Shown here: piece after piece, positions 1-9,023 of the stretch
How positions within the stretch are numbered: the stretch's first letter is position 1
How the letters are laid out: every line of letters begins with the position of its first letter
Assembly (NCBI GenBank): GCA_965248765.1
Contig: CBDFKF010000002.1
Location: 186,001-250,000, forward strand
DNA from: CBDFKF01 sp965248765
Lineage (GTDB): Bacteria; Pseudomonadota; Alphaproteobacteria; VGEJ01
DNA length: 64,000 nt
Reading direction: 5' to 3'
The notes under the pieces: generated by a model
Told to the model about the DNA's origin: nothing
Databases searched by the model: none
What the model saw: the letters and a program-made list of their open reading frames with translations, nothing else
Program-made: the position numbers and the translations under genes

Positions 1-1
1 A

Positions 2-712
2 GACCAATGGCATGAGCTGCAGCTCATGTTTGCCACCGAGCGCGGTCGCGTCCGCCGCAACGCCCTCTCCGACTTCACCAACATCATGGCAAACGGCAAG
101 ATCGCGATGCGGTTGGATCCGGGCGATCGGCTGATCGGCGTTCAGACTTGCAACGAGGACGACGACATCCTGTTGGCCGCGCGCAACGGTAAGTGCATAC
201 GCTTCGCGGTGACTGATGTTCGTCTATTCAAAGGCCGTAACTCGTCGGGGGTGCGGGGAATGAGGCTAACCGACGACGATACGGTCATTTCGATGTCCGT
301 GCTGCGCCATGTCGAAGTCGAGACGGCGGAACGCGAGGCCTATCTGCGGGAGACGGTGACACTTGCGCCCGACCGCAAGACCGACCTCGCCGCGGGCGAG
401 CAATTCTTGCTGTCGGCGACAGAAAACGGATACGGCAAGCGCACGTCGGCCTACGAGTACCGTGTGGCGGGGCGCGGTGGCCAGGGCATTATCAACATCG
501 AGACCTCGTCGCGAAACGGCCCGGTTGTTGCGAGCTTTCCGGTCGACAACGATCACGAAATCATGCTGGTCACCGATGGTGGGCAGATCATCCGCATGCC
601 CATCGACGACATACGGATTGCGGGCCGAAATACCCAAGGTGTAATTTTGTTCCGCACCGGCCAGGGCGAACGCGTCGTCTCGGTCGCGCGGCTCGATGAG
701 AGCGGGGACTGA
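2..712 (+). CDS. gyrA: DNA gyrase subunit A, C-terminal part (5' end outside window)
   Basis: The reading frame is already open at base 2, so the gene starts upstream of the window; 236 residues are visible. The sequence is the beta-pinwheel C-terminal domain of GyrA that wraps DNA: it shows the repeated blades with motifs such as LMFATERGRVRR near the start, GKCIRF, and the closing GRNTQGVILFR blade. Gyrase introduces negative supercoils using ATP with GyrB. A short acidic tail ends at a TGA, and coaD follows 33 bases later on the same strand. The gyrA-coaD adjacency is common in alphaproteobacteria. Confidence 0.95.
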   Translation, partial: DQWHELQLMFATERGRVRRNALSDFTNIMANGKIAMRLDPGDRLIGVQTCNEDDDILLAARNGKCIRFAVTDVRLFKGRNSSGVRGMRLTDDDTVISMSVLRHVEVETAEREAYLRETVTLAPDRKTDLAAGEQFLLSATENGYGKRTSAYEYRVAGRGGQGIINIETSSRNGPVVASFPVDNDHEIMLVTDGGQIIRMPIDDIRIAGRNTQGVILFRTGQGERVVSVARLDESGD

Positions 713-745
713 AAGCGCGGGTGGGGCCGGGCGAGCGGGGCGATT

Positions 746-1282
746 GTGAGCGAGTTGACGGCCGTATATCCGGGCACCTTCGATCCGATCACCAACGGAC
801 ACATGGATATAGTCACGCGGGCCGCTCGCTTGGTGGATCGGCTCGTGATCGGTGTCGCCGGCAATGCCGGCAAGACTCCGATGTTCGATTTGAACGAGCG
901 CCTCGACATGGTTCGGCGCGAGATCCAATCGTTGAATAGCGATGGATCGCCCGTAGTCGAAGCGCGGCCGTTCGACAACCTGCTCATGCAATTCGCAAGC
1001 GCGATGGACGCGCGGATGATCGTGCGTGGCTTGCGCGCGGTCTCGGACTTCGATTTCGAGTTCCAGATGGTCGGCATGAACGCGCGGCTGAACCCGGATA
1101 TCGAGATCGTTTTCCTGATGGCCTCTGAGCGCCACCAGTTCATCGCGTCGCGCTTCGTCAAGGAGATTGCGCTATTGGGCGGCGATGTCTCGAGCTTCGT
1201 TTCGCATAACGTAGCGCGGCAACTCGAGGCCAAGGTCGCGCTACCGAACACACCGCGGGCTGCAACTGAGAGACAACTTTAG
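746..1282 (+). CDS. coaD: phosphopantetheine adenylyltransferase
   Basis: 178 residues, the usual length for bacterial PPAT. It adenylylates 4'-phosphopantetheine to dephospho-CoA, the penultimate step of CoA synthesis in the cytosol. The nucleotidyltransferase motif PGTFDPITNGH is at residues 9-19 (TNGH being the HxGH-like signature), and the ASRFVKEIA segment corresponds to the conserved C-terminal SSxxVRE region. The start is a GTG; no in-frame ATG lies closer to the conserved N-terminus. The peptidyl-prolyl isomerase gene follows after 2 bases, so the two are probably co-transcribed. Confidence 0.96.
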   Translation: MSELTAVYPGTFDPITNGHMDIVTRAARLVDRLVIGVAGNAGKTPMFDLNERLDMVRREIQSLNSDGSPVVEARPFDNLLMQFASAMDARMIVRGLRAVSDFDFEFQMVGMNARLNPDIEIVFLMASERHQFIASRFVKEIALLGGDVSSFVSHNVARQLEAKVALPNTPRAATERQL

Positions 1283-1284
1283 GC

Positions 1285-1851
1285 ATGAAGTTCAATACGT
1301 TGATTGGAAAAGGTATTATCGGTATGGGGATCGGCGCGTTTGCACTCGGCGTCGGGGGCGGTGACGGCACCGCTGGAGATCTGGAGAACACACTGTATCT
1401 CGATCTCAAGGACGGCCGCGTAGTGATCGAGCTGTGGCCGGATCTTGCGCCCAACCATGTCGCCCGCATCAAAGATCTGGCGCGAGAAAGCTTCTACGAC
1501 GGGATCGTCTTCCACCGTGTGATCGAAGGATTCATGGCCCAGACGGGTGATCCAACGGGCCGAGGCACCGGCGGCTCTGGGAAGAAGCTAAAGGCCGAGT
1601 TCACGAACACACCCCACCTGCGCGGCACGGTATCGATGGCACGCGCGCGCGATCCGGACAGCGCTGACAGCCAGTTCTTCATAGTGTTCGCGCCAGCCTC
1701 CTATCTGGATGGCGAGTACACTATTTGGGGCCGAGTGGTGAGCGGAATGGAATTCGTCGACAACATCAAAAAAGGCGATCCACAATCGGGAGAGGTGCGC
1801 GATCCTGATAGCATCGTGCGCCTACAGGTGGCGGCAGACGTCACTGAGTAG
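1285..1851 (+). CDS. cyclophilin-type peptidyl-prolyl cis-trans isomerase, probably exported
   Basis: 188 residues. After a hydrophobic N-terminus (residues about 6-25), which looks like a signal peptide or anchor, comes a compact cyclophilin domain: FHRVIEGFMAQTGDPTGRGTG contains the catalytic Arg region, and DSADSQFFI the conserved substrate-site segment. Such enzymes isomerise X-Pro bonds in periplasmic proteins. It sits 2 bases after coaD and 29 bases before queA on the same strand, the order seen in many alphaproteobacterial chromosomes. Confidence 0.93.
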   Translation: MKFNTLIGKGIIGMGIGAFALGVGGGDGTAGDLENTLYLDLKDGRVVIELWPDLAPNHVARIKDLARESFYDGIVFHRVIEGFMAQTGDPTGRGTGGSGKKLKAEFTNTPHLRGTVSMARARDPDSADSQFFIVFAPASYLDGEYTIWGRVVSGMEFVDNIKKGDPQSGEVRDPDSIVRLQVAADVTE

Positions 1852-1880
1852 CACTGCCGCCCCCTGCCACGGCGGCGTCT

Positions 1881-2915
1881 ATGCGACTTGCCGAGTTCGA
1901 TTTCGATCTGCCCTTAGATCGGATCGCTGAGCGACCCGTCACGCCACGCGATTCAGCACGCCTACTGGTCGTTCGCGGCGGTGCCTCGGCGGACCGCCAC
2001 GTCCGCGATTTGCCGAATCTTCTTCGCCCCGGAGATCTACTGGTCTTCAACGATACCCGGGTCGTGCCTGCGCGGCTTCGGGGCCGGCGGGGCGCCACGG
2101 ACGTCGAGCTCACGCTCCTGCGGTGCCTCGACGAGGCGCGTTGGACTGCCCTGGCGCGCCCCGCCAAGCGACTGCGCCCGGGTGATGAGGTTATGGTCGC
2201 CGAGGAGTTTAGCGCGGTGGTCGAGGGCCGAGCGGAGGGCGAGGTCAGGCTGCGCTTCAACCTTGGCGGGTCCAGCTTGCGACGGGCGATGGCGCGTCAC
2301 GGTGAGATGCCGTTGCCGCCGTACGTCGCTCGGCGGCGGCCTGTAGACGCGCGCGATCGGGAGGATTACCAGACTGTCTTCGCACGGCACGAGGGCGCTG
2401 TTGCTGCACCGACAGCCGGCCTGCATTTCACTGCACCACTGATCCGAACCCTCTCAGCGGCCGGAATCGGGCATGCTTTCGTGACTCTTCACGTAGGTGG
2501 CGGCACGTTCCTGCCGGTAAGGACCGACGACGTCGCAGCCCATCGCCTGCACCCCGAGTGGGGTGAGATCAAGCGATCGACGGTGAACCTTGTTCACCGC
2601 GCGCGCACGGCCGGGGGCCGCATCATCGCGGTCGGCACCACGTGTCTTCGCCTCCTCGAGGCCGCCGCTGCCACCACGGGTAATGTCGGCCCGTTCGTGG
2701 GCGACACTGACCTGTTCATTACTCCGGGCTATCGGTTTCTCACGGCCGACCTTTTGTTGACCAATTTTCATCTGCCGCGCTCGACGCTTTTCATGCTGGT
2801 CTGCGCCTTTGCCGGCACCGATACGATGCACTCGGCGTACGCGCATGCGAAACGGGCCGGCTACCGCTTCTACTCCTATGGCGATGCTTGCCTCCTGCGG
2901 CGGGCCGCGTTGTGA
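1881..2915 (+). CDS. queA: S-adenosylmethionine:tRNA ribosyltransferase-isomerase
   Basis: 344 residues, full family length. QueA moves the ribosyl part of SAM to 7-aminomethyl-7-deazaguanine in tRNA, giving epoxyqueuosine at position 34. Conserved blocks are LPLDRIAERPV near the start, LVFNDTRVVPARL, APTAGLHFT and the C-terminal TNFHLPRSTLFMLVCAFAG. The stop codon overlaps the GTG start of tgt (GTGA), so queA and tgt are translationally coupled and act in the same queuosine pathway. Confidence 0.97.
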   Translation: MRLAEFDFDLPLDRIAERPVTPRDSARLLVVRGGASADRHVRDLPNLLRPGDLLVFNDTRVVPARLRGRRGATDVELTLLRCLDEARWTALARPAKRLRPGDEVMVAEEFSAVVEGRAEGEVRLRFNLGGSSLRRAMARHGEMPLPPYVARRRPVDARDREDYQTVFARHEGAVAAPTAGLHFTAPLIRTLSAAGIGHAFVTLHVGGGTFLPVRTDDVAAHRLHPEWGEIKRSTVNLVHRARTAGGRIIAVGTTCLRLLEAAAATTGNVGPFVGDTDLFITPGYRFLTADLLLTNFHLPRSTLFMLVCAFAGTDTMHSAYAHAKRAGYRFYSYGDACLLRRAAL

Positions 2916-4042
2916 CCGGCGGCGTCGACTTCGTGGTCGAGGCACGCAGCGGCAGCGCGCGTGCCGGCCGGTTGCAGACAGCCCACGGCGAGGTCGAAAC
3001 GCCGGCGTTCATGCCCGTCGGTACCGCCGCAACGGTCAAGGCAATGAGTCCGGAAGCGCTTGCCGAGGCGGGAACCCGGATACTGCTCGCCAACACCTAC
3101 CATCTGATGCTCCGGCCGGGCTCGGAGCGCATCGCGCGACAGGGCGGCTTGCACCGCTTCATGAACTGGTCGGGGCCGATCCTTACGGATTCGGGTGGCT
3201 TCCAGGTGATGTCGCTAGCCGGGTTGCGCCGGATTGAAGAGGAGGGTGTCACGTTTCGCTCTCACCTCGACGGCAGCAGTCATCGGCTGACGCCTGAGCG
3301 TTGCATAGAGATCCAACGGCACCTCGGTACTGACATCGCCATGGTGCTGGATGAGTGCACCGCCTATCCGGTCGAGGAGGCGGAGGCTGCCGACTCGATG
3401 CGGCTGAGCCTACGGTGGGCGGCGAGGAGCCGGGCTGCCTTCGCGCCCGCTTCGGGCCTCGGTCTTTTCGGCATTGTGCAGGGCGGCGTTTTTCACGACC
3501 TACGCGCCGAATCTGCCGAGGCGCTGGTGGCGATGGACTTCGATGGCTATGCGCTCGGCGGACTAGCGGTCGGCGAGGGCCAAGTTGAGATGTTCGATGT
3601 GGTCGACGTCACGACGGCTCGCCTGCCGGTGGATCGGCCACGGTACTTGATGGGCGTCGGCAAGCCGCTCGACATGGTCGGGGCGATCGAGCGCGGCATC
3701 GACCTGTTCGATTGCGTCCTACCGACGCGTTCGGGCCGTACCGGCCAAGCCTTCACTCGACAAGGCGCCGTCAACCTCCGCAACGCGCGCCACCAGGACG
3801 ACGCGCGGCCGCTAGACGAGGCGTGCGGTTGTCCTGCCTGTCAGAGCTACAGCCGCGCTTACCTCCATCACCTCGTACGAGCGCGGGAGATCCTTGGCGC
3901 GATGCTGCTGACCCAACACAATCTGCACTACTATCAGGAGCTGATACGGACCCTGCGGACGGCGATAGCCGCTGGGAAATTAGAGGAGTGCGCGTCTGAA
4001 CTTCGCCGCGGTCTCGTCGCTGACGATATCCCGCCGTGCTAG
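2912..4042 (+). CDS. tgt: tRNA-guanine transglycosylase (queuine/preQ1 tRNA-ribosyltransferase)
   Basis: 376 residues from the GTG at 2912, which overlaps the queA stop; a TTG eight codons upstream is in frame but would lie inside queA and adds nothing conserved. Tgt exchanges G34 of GUN-anticodon tRNAs for preQ1. Visible hallmarks: DSGGFQVMSL, the region of the active-site Asp; LMGVGKPLD; and the zinc site CGCPACQSYSRAYLHHL with the later His in TQHNLHYY. A GC-rich hairpin follows the stop. Confidence 0.97.
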   Translation: MTGGVDFVVEARSGSARAGRLQTAHGEVETPAFMPVGTAATVKAMSPEALAEAGTRILLANTYHLMLRPGSERIARQGGLHRFMNWSGPILTDSGGFQVMSLAGLRRIEEEGVTFRSHLDGSSHRLTPERCIEIQRHLGTDIAMVLDECTAYPVEEAEAADSMRLSLRWAARSRAAFAPASGLGLFGIVQGGVFHDLRAESAEALVAMDFDGYALGGLAVGEGQVEMFDVVDVTTARLPVDRPRYLMGVGKPLDMVGAIERGIDLFDCVLPTRSGRTGQAFTRQGAVNLRNARHQDDARPLDEACGCPACQSYSRAYLHHLVRAREILGAMLLTQHNLHYYQELIRTLRTAIAAGKLEECASELRRGLVADDIPPC

Positions 4043-4045
4043 TGC

Positions 4046-4069
4046 GCGGGGGAGCGTTGACGCCCCCGC
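4046..4069 (+). terminator. hairpin after tgt
   Basis: Perfect 7-bp inverted repeat GCGGGGG/CCCCCGC around a 10-base loop, starting 4 bases after the tgt stop. It is followed by a mixed sequence, not a long T-run, so it may be a weak intrinsic terminator separating the queuosine genes from tRNA-Lys. Confidence 0.5.
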
Positions 4070-4098
4070 GGTGCATTTCTAGAGTGGCTCTACCGTCC

Positions 4099-4174
4099 GG
4101 GCGCGTAGCTCAGTTGGCAGAGCATCTGACTTTTAATCAGAGGGTCCCAGGTTCGATTCCTGGCGCGCCCACCA
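4099..4174 (+). tRNA. tRNA-Lys (anticodon TTT), complete, attL of the island
   Basis: 76 bases with a full cloverleaf: acceptor GGGCGCG pairs with CGCGCCC, the D arm carries AGCTCAGTTGG, the anticodon loop CTTTTAA gives anticodon TTT (Lys), the T loop is TTCGATT, and CCA is encoded. Its last 46 bases (4129-4174) recur at 19439-19484 and 41939-41985, each time with one difference (T at 4157 is A in both copies). The tRNA is therefore the integration target; the copies are only 3' halves and cannot be tRNAs. Confidence 0.97.
4129..4174 (+). repeat. attachment site copy 1 (attL) within tRNA-Lys
   Basis: 46-bp direct repeat covering the anticodon loop to the CCA end. Copies lie at 19439-19484 (beside the integrase) and 41939-41985. 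The tRNA stays intact on this side, the usual result of integration by a tyrosine recombinase into a tRNA 3' end. One base (4157) differs from the other two copies. Confidence 0.9.
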
Positions 4175-4213
4175 AATAAAGCCAGTTAAGTCAAAGACTT
4201 AGTGGGCTTTATT
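4175..4213 (+). terminator. stem-loop directly downstream of tRNA-Lys
   Basis: Interrupted inverted repeat beginning at the base after CCA: outer arms AATAAAGCC/GGCTTTATT and inner arms TAAGTC/GACTTA around AAA. The 3' arm ends in TTTATTATT. It may terminate the tRNA transcript. Because it lies on the island side of the attachment site it would have been brought in with the element. Confidence 0.6.
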
Positions 4214-4243
4214 ATTACGCGACCGACACGCAACTTGGCGTCA

Positions 4244-4273
4244 TGGCTCCAATGTGGCTCCACGCGGGCGGGA
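4244..4273 (+). repeat. paired TGGCTCCA repeat, left island end
   Basis: 30-base sequence containing two TGGCTCCA boxes 11 bases apart, then GCGGGCGGGA. It matches 19290-19319 at 28 of 30 positions in the same orientation. One copy lies just inside each end of island A (70 bases from att copy 1, 120 bases from att copy 2), so they may be arm-type integrase binding sites. Nothing else recognisable lies in 4274-4381. Confidence 0.55.
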
Positions 4274-4381
4274 TTTTGCGGGGTCTGGCAGAGAACATCC
4301 ATGCAGGTGCGGGAACGCAAATCGCACACGGCCCGTAAATGTTCCGTCAGCCCGTGATGAGCTTATCCGATCCCGCAAATT

Positions 4382-5263
4382 CTAGCGATTGAGGGCGCGT
4401 TTCCAGTCTTTTCGCAGGGGTCGGAGCCAGATGTCCTTGCGGGGTTTGTCGTACAGCTTGTCCCGATCATAGCGCCCGCGCCCCTGGGTGGCGCCAACAT
4501 GGAGCCAGCCGGAGGCCCTGTAGACGGCGCCGGTGTATCGCGGCGTTTCGACGAAGGTCTCGATGAGCACGGGCGTTGTGTTGTAGCGCTCGGCCCAGTC
4601 CAGGGGCAGGCGCCGGCGGATTAGGGCGAGGATGTGCGAGCCCAGGTTGGGGATGGTGATCCAGGGCAGGATCAGGAACCTCGGATTGTCGACGACGAGC
4701 GGGAGGTTCTTCTCGCGCGATTGTGGCGTCCAGCCGATGAAGTTGTCGCGCGGAGCGAGCTTCCATGCGGCGGTTGAGAAGCCGAGCATGGCGATGGGCC
4801 AGCCGTTTCGGTCGTGGACGGCGTAGCGCATCTGGGCGCCGACGAGGGTCTTGTAGCCGAGATAGTGGTAACGGGCGACGAACTCGTTCCACCGCCTGCC
4901 CTCGCGGGTCTCGCGGACGACGGGGCGCAGGTCGATCGGGCGAACCTCGTCGAGGGTTGTCGGGGCCGGAAGCAGCGGCGGCTCGGTGTCCGGCCCGAAA
5001 ACGACGGGCTTTGGCCGGTGCTGCCGGCCCCTGGGCGGTGGCAGGACGATGAGGCCGTCGCGGTGCATGGCCAGCATGGTGACCCTGGCCATCATGTCCT
5101 TGAGCCCGCCGTCGGGCTTGAACCAGCCGATGCGCCGGCAGAACTCCTTCGACAGCATATGGCGGTTCAACGGCGGCGGCCCGGCGATCAGCGCGCGCAG
5201 CAGCGCTATTTCCCCGGCGGTGAAGTCGCGGCCGTAATAGCGGCACTCGACCCGGCCGGTCAT
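4382..5263 (-). CDS. DruA-type DUF4338 protein, standalone
   Basis: 293 residues. The start is the ATG at 5263, which overlaps the stop of the upstream transposase remnant (ATGA). The core matches the DUF4338/DruA family: YHYLGY near residue 135, then a WKLAPRDNFIGW segment, NPRFLILPWI, LIETFVE, and a late GWLHVGATQGRGRYDR. Residues 1-75 look like a small helical, possibly winged-helix, N-terminal domain. DruA is a component of Druantia anti-phage systems, but none of the other Druantia genes (notably the large helicase DruE) is nearby. Its coupling to an IS66-type gene suggests a transposon accessory gene instead. Biochemical function is unknown. Confidence 0.75.
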   Translation of the reverse strand: MTGRVECRYYGRDFTAGEIALLRALIAGPPPLNRHMLSKEFCRRIGWFKPDGGLKDMMARVTMLAMHRDGLIVLPPPRGRQHRPKPVVFGPDTEPPLLPAPTTLDEVRPIDLRPVVRETREGRRWNEFVARYHYLGYKTLVGAQMRYAVHDRNGWPIAMLGFSTAAWKLAPRDNFIGWTPQSREKNLPLVVDNPRFLILPWITIPNLGSHILALIRRRLPLDWAERYNTTPVLIETFVETPRYTGAVYRASGWLHVGATQGRGRYDRDKLYDKPRKDIWLRPLRKDWKRALNR

Positions 5264-5488
5264 GCTGCCGCCATGAAGGCGCGCCTGCGCTCCTCGCTCA
5301 TCGACCATGGCAGCCACGGCGACAGGTCGTCCGGCGGCCGGCCGGCGTTCTTCGCGCATGCTTCCAGCCACGCTTCCAGCCAGCGCAGGACGTCTATGCC
5401 GTTCAAGGCGAGCGTGCCGACGACCGAGTACATCACGGCCGTGAACCGGGCGCCGTTCTCGCTGTCGGAGCCGAACGACAGCCGTCCG
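5260..5488 (-). pseudogene. IS66-family transposase, C-terminal remnant
   Basis: About 75 codons are left, reading on the minus strand from roughly 5488 to a TGA at 5260-5262. They encode GSDSENGARFTAVMYS and NGIDVLRWLEAWL, then DDLSPWLPWS, matching the extreme C-terminus of IS66-type DDE transposases (consensus GSDxGGxxAAxxYSL, LNGVDPxAWL, LLPW). All catalytic DDE residues are missing. The remnant is cut exactly where the relaxase fragment on the other strand begins, marking a recombination junction. Its stop overlaps the DruA-type start. Confidence 0.75.
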
Positions 5489-5492
5489 GGCG

Positions 5493-8400
5493 GTGCGCGC
5501 GGAGCGCCGCGTGCTGGGGTTGATGCGAGCGGGGTGCGGCAAGAGATCGGCGCTGGCCGGCGCAGATGCCGTCGAGGCGCGGCTCGGGGCGTCGCGCCTC
5601 ACCCGGGGCCAGAGGGAGGCGGTCCGCACGGTGCTGCGGTCGGACGACCTCGTGATCGGCGTGCAGGGCCATGCCGGCAGCGGCAAGACGACCATGCTGC
5701 GCGAAGTGAAGGAACTTCTCGGGGAGCTGAGGATACAGGGCCTGGCGCCGTCGGCCGTCGCCGCTCGGGTTCTCGCTAGGGAGGCCGGCATCCCCTCGCG
5801 GACGCTGCAATACTTCTTGACCCGCTTCGGCGACCTCTCCGACCCGGAGCGGGTGGCGCAGGGCCGGGCGGACTTCGCGGGCGCGGTTCTGGCGGTGGAC
5901 GAGGCCTCGATGATCGACACCGTTCGCATGGAGGCGCTGCTGCGCATCGCGCGCGACCTGGGTGTGGCGCGCGTAGCGCTGGTGGGCGACACCGCGCAGT
6001 TGGAGGCGGTGGATGCGGGCCAGCCCTTCCGGCTGCTGCAAAAGGCGGGCATGGCGACAGCGACGATGGACGAGGTGCTGCGCCAGCGCGACCCGGAGCT
6101 GCTCGCGGCGGTGGGTCTTGCGCGGGAAGGCGCGCCGGGCGCGGCAATCGCGGAGCTGGGCGAGCGGGTGCGCGAGGCGCCTCGGGAGGAGCTCGGCATT
6201 GAGACGGGGCGGCGTTGGCTCGCGCTGGCGCCGGAGCATCGGGCGGACACCCTGATCCTCGCCCCCACGCACGCGATCTGCCGGCAGGCGAACGAGGCCG
6301 TGCGCGAGGGGCTCGCGGAGGAAGGCGTGCTGAGCGGCCGCGCACTCGCCGTCGACCGCCTGGTCAACCGGCGGCTCACCCGGGCGCAGGCCTCCGATAT
6401 CTGGAGCTACGAGCCCGGCGATACCCTGGTGTTCCACCGCGACGTCTACGGCTGCCGCGTGAACGACGTCTGCACCGTAATGGGCCACGAGGACGGCAGG
6501 GTCGCGCTGGCCCACCCGGACGGCGAACGCCGGTTCCGGCCCTCGGGCAATGCGGCGAGCTATCTGGGCCTCTACGACACCGAGCCGATCGAGTTGCGCG
6601 CCGGCGACCGGATCCGCTGGACGCGCAACCGCAAGGCGCCCACCCCGCGCTTCGGCCATCCCCCGACGCCGGACCTGGTCAATGGCGGAGGGGCGGAGAT
6701 CCTGGAGATCGGATACAGGCGGGTACGGTTCCGCGACGGGGACCGGGAGTTCGGGCTCGCGCTCACCGACCCGCAACTCCGCCATCTGGATCATGCCTAT
6801 TGTTCGACCGTGCATGCTGCGCAGGGCCGGATGGCGCGGGCAGCGATCGCCGTGCTGGACGCCGGGAGCAAGGCCGACCGCGAGCTGTTCCATGTGGAGC
6901 TCAGCCGGGTCTCGGAGGCGTTCCTGCTGCTGACCGACGACCGGGAGGCGCTGGTCGCGCTCCTGGAGGCGCACGACGGGAGCGAGGACGGGGCGTTGGA
7001 GGCTCTGGGCATGGACCCTGCCGAGCCTCCTCCCGTCGTGGACCCCGAAGCATTCGCGGCGCTGGCCGAGGACTGGCGGGCACTTCTGCAGGAGGGCGAG
7101 AAGACGAACACCGTTCCGTTCTTCCTCCCGGGTTACCGGGAAGTCATGGCGCGGGCGGCGGTGCTCACGCAGATCGAGGACCTCGCGCAGGACATGCGCC
7201 GCTTCACCGACACCATGCTGGCGGAACATGAGGGGCATCTGGCCCGCGACCGCGAGGTGCGCGGCCTCGTCGAGCGCATCCGGGACCATTGGCGGCGCTG
7301 GCCGGAGCTCGGCTGGGCGGCCTCCTCGCAAGGACGGCCGGTGGAGAAGCTTCCCGAATACGATGCCTGGCGCGAGGAAGGGGTGGCGCTTCTGGAGGCG
7401 GGCCAGGCCCGGCTCGGGGCGGACGGCGCGGCGGCGCGCCATCTCCATGCCATGCCGGGAGGGCGCGCCGGTCTAGAGGGCGCTGTCGAGACGCTCGAAC
7501 GCACGCGGCTCCTCGACGATGCCGGACGGTTCGAGCGAGCGTGGCACAAGCTTCGCGAACGGGCCGCGGAGAACGGCGTCCCGGAGCTGTATGCGCCGAG
7601 CTACCGGCGGGTGGCGGAGCTGGGCGGAAGGCTTGTGGCTGCCGAGGGGCTCGATGGGCGCGCGCGGCGCGTGGTGGCGGAATGGCGGGAGGTCGATGCG
7701 GCGCAAGCGACGCTGGCGGAAGAGGTGCGCACCCTGCCCGACCGCGTCGTGGCGTGGCAGGAGCGCCGGGCGGCGGATCTGCCGCAAGACAAGCCTGGCG
7801 GGCTCGATCCGGACCGTCCCGCACGCAACGTTTGGCGCGAGGAAGGTGGCAAACTGGAGGCCGGGGCCGAGGACATGCTGCGCCGGGAAGATGCCCACGC
7901 GCCGTATCTGGATGCCGTGCCAGGCGCGAGGGAGGGCGTCCGGCAGGCGGCGGCGGAGGTCCGGGACGCGCTGCGGCACGACCGCTGCCTGGCATTCGGG
8001 TGGCTGACGGCGGAGGTAGTCCGGCAAGCGCGTGAGACCCGGACCGAAGCGTTCCATGTGCCGCGCTATGGCGAGACGATCGCGCGGGCGGAGGCGCTCT
8101 CCGGGCGGGCGGAGCTGCCGCCGCGCACGCAGGAGCTTGTCGCTTCGTGGCTCGAATATCATGCCAGGTGCGAACCGATCTGCCAGCAGATCCGGGACTG
8201 GCCCGCGCGGGTGGACGCGCTGACGGCAGACCACCCCGAACCTCCCGCGAGGCTCGACTCCCTGAGGCACTGGCGGCAGCGGGCGGAGTCCCTGCTTGCC
8301 GAGGCCCGCGCGATGCTGGTGAAGGACGGCCCTCATGCGCGCCATCTGGACGCCATGCCGGGCGAACGCGAGGCGCTGGCGGAGGGAACAAGCCGGCTCG

Positions 8401-8951
8401 ACTGGGCGCTGCTTGCGGTCGAGGCGAGGGAGATGGAGCTGCTGTCTGCGGTCGTGCAACGGTCGGCGGAGGAGACGGGCGGGATCGCCTTCGACGCGAG
8501 CGGCTATGCCGGGCTGATGGACCGGGCGCGCTCGCTCGATGCCAGGACCCATCTGCCGGAGGGTCCGCGCAACACGATCCACGACCTTCTTGCCAGGGAC
8601 GCACGCTGGGCGCGGGACCGGGACCGGGTCGGCGCATTCCTCGAGCGGGCCGCGGAGGTCGAGAGTGCGCGGAATGTTCTGACGGAGACGGACGGCATGG
8701 TGTCGACGCCGGCGGAGCACCTGCGGGCCTGGCCCGACTGGCGGCGCAAGGGGGGGCAGGTTCTCGACGAAGCGGCGGCGCTCAGAAAGGACATTCCGAA
8801 ACACGAGCTCGCCGCCCATCTGGGCGCCGCCGGCTTCGGGCCGGACGCGGTCAGTGAGAGGGAAGAGAAGATCCGGAACAGGATCGCCCGCGACGAGGAA
8901 ACGCGCACCGCCGCCGAACGAGTGCGCCAAGACCGGGGATTGTCGATGTAG
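5493..8951 (+). pseudogene. MobF-family conjugative relaxase/helicase lacking its relaxase domain
   Basis: 1152 residues remain open from a GTG at 5493. The N-terminal part is the superfamily-1 helicase of TraA/TrwC-type proteins: Walker A GHAGSGKTT at 59-67, Walker B VDEAS at 135-139, GDTAQL at 165-170, STVHAAQG near 434-441 and a VELSRVS motif VI. The following half contains at least three repeats built on xHAxxLDAMPGxREALxx, as in TraA C-termini of alphaproteobacterial plasmids and ICEs. The relaxase domain with the catalytic Tyr and His triad, normally ahead of the helicase, is absent; homology begins at the IS66 junction. It may still make a helicase fragment but cannot nick oriT. No other transfer genes are nearby. 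Confidence 0.8.
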
Positions 8952-9023
8952 GCGCCGACCACCCGGCGTCGATGCACGCCGCCGGGTCTTACTACCGGCT
9001 GTCGCCCCGGGCCGCGCCGCATT

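Noticed and set aside
4382..5263. A complete Druantia defence system
   Set aside because: Only the DUF4338 gene is present; no DruE-type helicase or other components are found in the surrounding sequence.
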